From: Saccharum officinarum
Taxonomy: Eukaryota > Streptophyta > Magnoliopsida > Poales > Poaceae
Assembly: GCA_020631735.1 (NCBI GenBank)
Contig: CM036168.1
Coordinates: 103,746,036 to 103,810,035 of the forward strand
DNA: 64,000 nt
Direction: 5' to 3'
Shown: positions 60,416-64,000 of the stretch, one piece after another
Layout of the letters: every line of letters starts with the position of its first letter
Position numbering within the stretch: position 1 is the first letter of the stretch
The notes under the pieces: generated by a model
The model's input: only the letters and a program-made list of their open reading frames with translations
Databases searched by the model: none
What the model was told of the DNA's origin: nothing
Translations under genes and position numbers: made by a program

Positions 60416-61776
60416 ACAGTCACAGTGTCACACCCGTGAAGCTTCCGCCAGCACGATCCTATTTGGGAAGCCTCACATGCTTAACAGAGTTGACACATGT
60501 AGTGGATTAGGTGAACTAACCACTTGTCAATCAGCCGCCTGGCTAGCTAGCTACGTACCTAATACAATAAGGGCCCGTCTCATACACATGGTTAGTTACT
60601 AATTGAATTTAAAATTAGTCTAAATTAGCTATAGTTGGCCAATAACTAGTTTAAGAATTGGCTAAAAAAAATAGTCCATGTATTAACTCTCTTTGTATCA
60701 AATGTGTCCTAATTAAATGGTCTTTAGCATATCTTTTTTTATTACGATTTCTCCATCGTCTTAATCAAAAGTCACGCCAAACGTGCGCACGTGAACAGTT
60801 ATAAAGCAAAAACCAATAAAGCTGAAGCCACAAAATATATTTTTGTATGGCTTCTCCGTTTCTAGAAAGGCCCAAACCATACGAAACAAGGCCTTATTAC
60901 TAAAGAAAATACGCAAGCTATTTTGTCCTTGCAGGGTACCAGCACAACATATATCTCTCCTGTCAAGAAAAAAAATGATGTCTTAGACATGTATATAGAG
61001 GATCAAGTTTCACTATTGACTATACCGTATGGATTAGACCTAGCTATCTTTTAAAAAAGAAAAATGTTGTTATACACTACTAGTTTTTGGAAATGAGGCA
61101 TTTATTTGTAAGGGTGGTTTTGAAACCACGCCTAAAATATTTTTTCGACAATTGAAAAAATATGTAAAATTACACAAAAATAGAAAAAATAAATTTTTAT
61201 GTCCAAAAGGTTGTCTGTAAAAATCATTTTTAGTAGTGATAAATTGCACACCTAGCTAGGACCATATATATGTTACGAGACGATTCGTATGGTAGCGACG
61301 TAAGCGTGGATCGGAGGGCTTGTCTTTGACTTGTCTATATACTAATAACAGCGGTTATAAGCAATCATTTCTATAATTTACTTCACAGTTACGTCCGCCA
61401 GTTTAAATTTGATAAATAAACAATACTACAATTAATTATACAGCATCAGGACGCTCGAGGTGCTTGGGACGCAAGGAAAAGCGACCACCGAGCACGTTAC
61501 GCAAAAACAGTAGAAAAGGGAATGCGATTATATGCTAGATAATTATGAGTAAGCAAGCATGTAGTCCAACAGCATGCATGGGTGACAGGCACACATGACG
61601 ATCGCTGTATATCAGTATATGGAATAGACTTAATTAGGACAAGGCCCGCTTGCCCGCGAAGGTCAATAATTCGCATTGCTAGCTACTGGTTGCCATGTCA
61701 AATTTGACAGTATACGAGCACCCCTGGTTATTTTATATTATAACGTTCTTAGGCTACTTTTCTTATAGCAACGTTC
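60416..61776. other. Intergenic stretch, no gene recognised
   Basis: AT-rich. 61075-61245 has the style of a degraded MITE. No coding content. Confidence 0.45.
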
Positions 61777-61974
61777 TAAGGCCAGTCTCGAGTCTTAGCG
61801 GGGGTTTCATGGCTCAGTTTCCAACACACTCATATTTTAGAAACAGTGCAGGAGAGTTTCATCCCTATGAAACTTTCTCTACTCCCATAAAACTTTCATC
61901 ATATCTCTCTTCATCAATACAGTACAATGTCAGCATATTTAATGTCTATGAAACTCTCATTGAAACTAGCCTAA
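61777..61974 (-). mobile_element. Tourist-like MITE, second of an inverted pair
   Basis: TAA on both sides. Termini GGCCAGTCTCGAG and, inverted, GGCTAGTTTCAATGAGAGTT. Its reverse complement aligns end to end with the copy at 60014-60212. Confidence 0.85.
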
Positions 61975-62718
61975 TGCTACTTTGTTTGTGGGCTATGGGT
62001 TTGACTTAATGTCAATCGACGGGAAAAAAAAGGAAGAAAAATATTAAAGATGCTTAATTTCTCATATATCAAGCAACTTCTAGAAGAGAAAAAGTGCATC
62101 CCAGCCCTGCATTCCATAAGTTATTTATGGCTCAAATAAATAATAAGTTAAAACTAGAAGCCAAATGGTATGGTTTTTGGTAGTTTTTTCAGGCCATGTT
62201 TTTTTTTTTTGAAAGTATTTTCAGGCCATGTTTCTCCCTACGAATCTTTCCGTGTTAAAACGCATAAGCTAGGTCGGAGTAATTTATTTTAACTGTGCTT
62301 TTCCTTCGTTTGTGCATTTCTTTATAGAAAAAAGCGTGTTGTTTCTTACCGCGCTCACGCCTCTAGCAAAGGGGGCCTATACTTGCGTAGCACGGTAGCA
62401 GAAACCACCAAGAAGCTGCAATAGACACGTACTCCGTAAAAGGGAATGGGGGAAACTAATACAGTACAATTCAGCAAATGAAAATGTCGCTGGAATATAA
62501 TAATCTGATGGCGCATGCGTAACGTGAAATAATGCGTTCCACCTCGTTAATAATTTGCCATGTCAAAACTGCACGCTGCGGGGTTATGGCATATCAGACG
62601 ATCGATCGATCGGCGTGATTTCAGTTCGCTTACCATTCTGTTCGTTGCCGGTCCAAATCGTACTAGGGTAATGTACTTGGTACCAGTACTTGTTAGATCT
62701 TCTCCACTGATCACGACT
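61975..62718. other. Intergenic stretch, no gene recognised
   Basis: Short duplicated word TTTTCAGGCCATGTTT at 62187 and 62219. Nothing else identified. Confidence 0.4.
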
Positions 62719-63342
62719 AAGAGCAACTCCAAGAGAACTGCTAAATCGCTTTGTAAAGCTAAATATATCAATTTTTAAGTAAAAAACACCTCCAACAGAT
62801 ATTGTATCTGGATTTGTAAAATACCCAGCTATCCATTCCGTTGTTCTCGCTGGCTAAATAAAGCTAGCGGGCGACGCTGGCTATCGCGCTCGCCCCCGCC
62901 AATCACCGCGCGTGGCCCGGCCCTCCTCCTGCGCGACCTCTCGTGCGGCCTTCATCTCCTATGGCTGCGGAAGCAGCAACCCATGATGCTGCTGAGAGAG
63001 CACGCTCGGTTTCTTGATATGGTCGGCGAGATGCTGAAGCCTGAAGCACACCTACAAGGACGGCCTCACCAGGAAGAACACATCCACATTCAATGCTCTG
63101 CAGTCTGCACGTCTAACAAATTAATCATATTTTGTTTCTAGTGTATGGTGCTGAAATTAATCTGTACAAATATAGCTCGAGCGGCCTGGCCAGCTAGCGG
63201 ACACAATTTTGATTTTGGAGAAGGCGAAATATACAAAGGTTGTTGGAGGACTCCAGTTTTTTTGAGGGACTCCTATTTTACAAAATGACTAAAGCATGAA
63301 TTTTAGCATTTATGTTTACCTAATCTCTTGGAGATGCTATAA
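62719..63342. mobile_element. TIR element with CTCCAAGAG ends and a GC-rich exon-like interior
   Basis: Left AGAGCAACTCCAAGAGAACT is mirrored at the right by AGCATCTCCAAGAGATTAGG on the minus strand. Interior 62860-63100 is GC-rich and contains an open stretch reading RFLDMVGEMLKPEAHLQG, with no start or stop context. Similar AGAGCATCTCCAAG ends occur at 49293. Superfamily undecided. Confidence 0.5.
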
Positions 63343-64000
63343 GACCACTCAACGATCAAAAGTCGCTGGGTCGCTCGCATGTTGCTTCCGGGTCTGGTCG
63401 TACATTTATTTGCAGAGTCGCAACAGAAAAAAATCTTACATGACGCGATAATAGGCATGACGGTTGACCCAATTAATTGCTATTAACTCTGTCTTGAAAA
63501 GGATGCAAATCTAATTTTATTTCTAGTCACACCATCTAGAATTTTCTAACAATGAGCTCAAAAAATAGAATTTGCTAATAATATAAAGAAATGGTATTTA
63601 ATACAATTATAATATTATGATACTCAATACGTATACTATGAAAAAAATACTCTATAATGAATATAATAATACCTATTTAATATTACAAATATTATTTTTT
63701 AATAAATTTTACTAAATCTGAAATACTTTTACTCGATATCATTTGAAATTTATATTTTTTTCAGAATTGAGGAAGTATACTTTTTTTCTGAATGGATAGC
63801 AGTACTACTAGTACCGGTAGTAGTACCGATTGATATAGCAATTTCGTGGCCATAGATGACCATGCATGCCGTCAGCGTCAGGTAACATCCATATATATAT
63901 ATGCTCCATACTTCCTCTCCTACGAGTTTAGAATGTACTATTTTATTTTTCTGGTACGCCCAACGCCTGGATGTGTTCGGACGCGCCTTAGAAAAACAGC
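63343..64000. other. Intergenic stretch, no gene recognised
   Basis: Very AT-rich at 63480-63780, possibly a degraded Stowaway. No coding content. Confidence 0.45.

Noticed and set aside
60300..60420. A tRNA gene on the minus strand
   Set aside because: A B box is present but no acceptor or anticodon stem can be paired; an A-rich tail follows.

Overview
The window is nuclear DNA of a grass, most likely from the Andropogoneae (Sorghum or a close relative). The evidence is intron-rich plant genes with GT-AG junctions, GC-rich first exons, and dense Stowaway, Tourist, hAT and Mutator-like debris typical of panicoid gene space. The species call is inference. A run of 100 N (45706-45805) marks an assembly gap.

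Layout, left to right. (1) 36-3571 (+): a complete BAHD acyltransferase of the ASFT/HHT suberin feruloyltransferase type; its long second intron holds three related MITEs. (2) 3623-9067: a 5.4-kb Mutator-like element, apparently gene-capturing, inserted about 50 bp after that stop codon. (3) 9270-12000: small MITEs, including a Tourist nested in a Stowaway, and a 31-nt poly-C run. (4) 12682-14660 (-): a Tubby-like F-box gene with four in-frame 30-bp repeats. (5) 16784-21426: a hAT-like element carrying a broken alpha/beta-hydrolase fragment, and a non-LTR insertion. (6) 21820-24048 (+): LSM3, followed by a young, intact Ty1-copia element (24463-29385). (7) 30145-30629 (+): a BolA2-type gene. 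(8) 33227-34069 (+): a soluble pyrophosphatase relic lacking its catalytic exons, convergent with (9) 34388-36659 (-): cytosolic FBPase. (10) 38807-42600 (-): the R-SNARE YKT6. (11) 43187-43597 (-): an intronless H3.1-type histone with Arg2 changed to Cys. (12) the gap, then 46425-47847 (+): NUP50 with two 1-nt frameshifts. (13) 50683-57189 (-): a 12-exon full-size ABCB transporter with one 1-nt frameshift. (14) 57358-64000: no gene recognised; MITEs, a large trinucleotide microsatellite, a complete 612-bp TRIM retrotransposon, a tRNA-derived SINE and one more TIR element.

The genes are unrelated housekeeping or specialised loci (cell-wall lipid phenolics, F-box signalling, RNA decay and splicing, Fe-S/redox, sucrose synthesis, vesicle fusion, chromatin, nuclear transport, ABC transport). 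There is no operon-like logic. I did not find a new multi-gene system. The most notable points are the H3 R2C histone, the start-codon-only exon of the acyltransferase, the coding repeat in the tubby domain, the exon-deleted pyrophosphatase, the frameshifts in NUP50 and ABCB, and the TRIM with a 40-bp interior. Exon coordinates were read by hand from splice signals and family conservation; no search was run.
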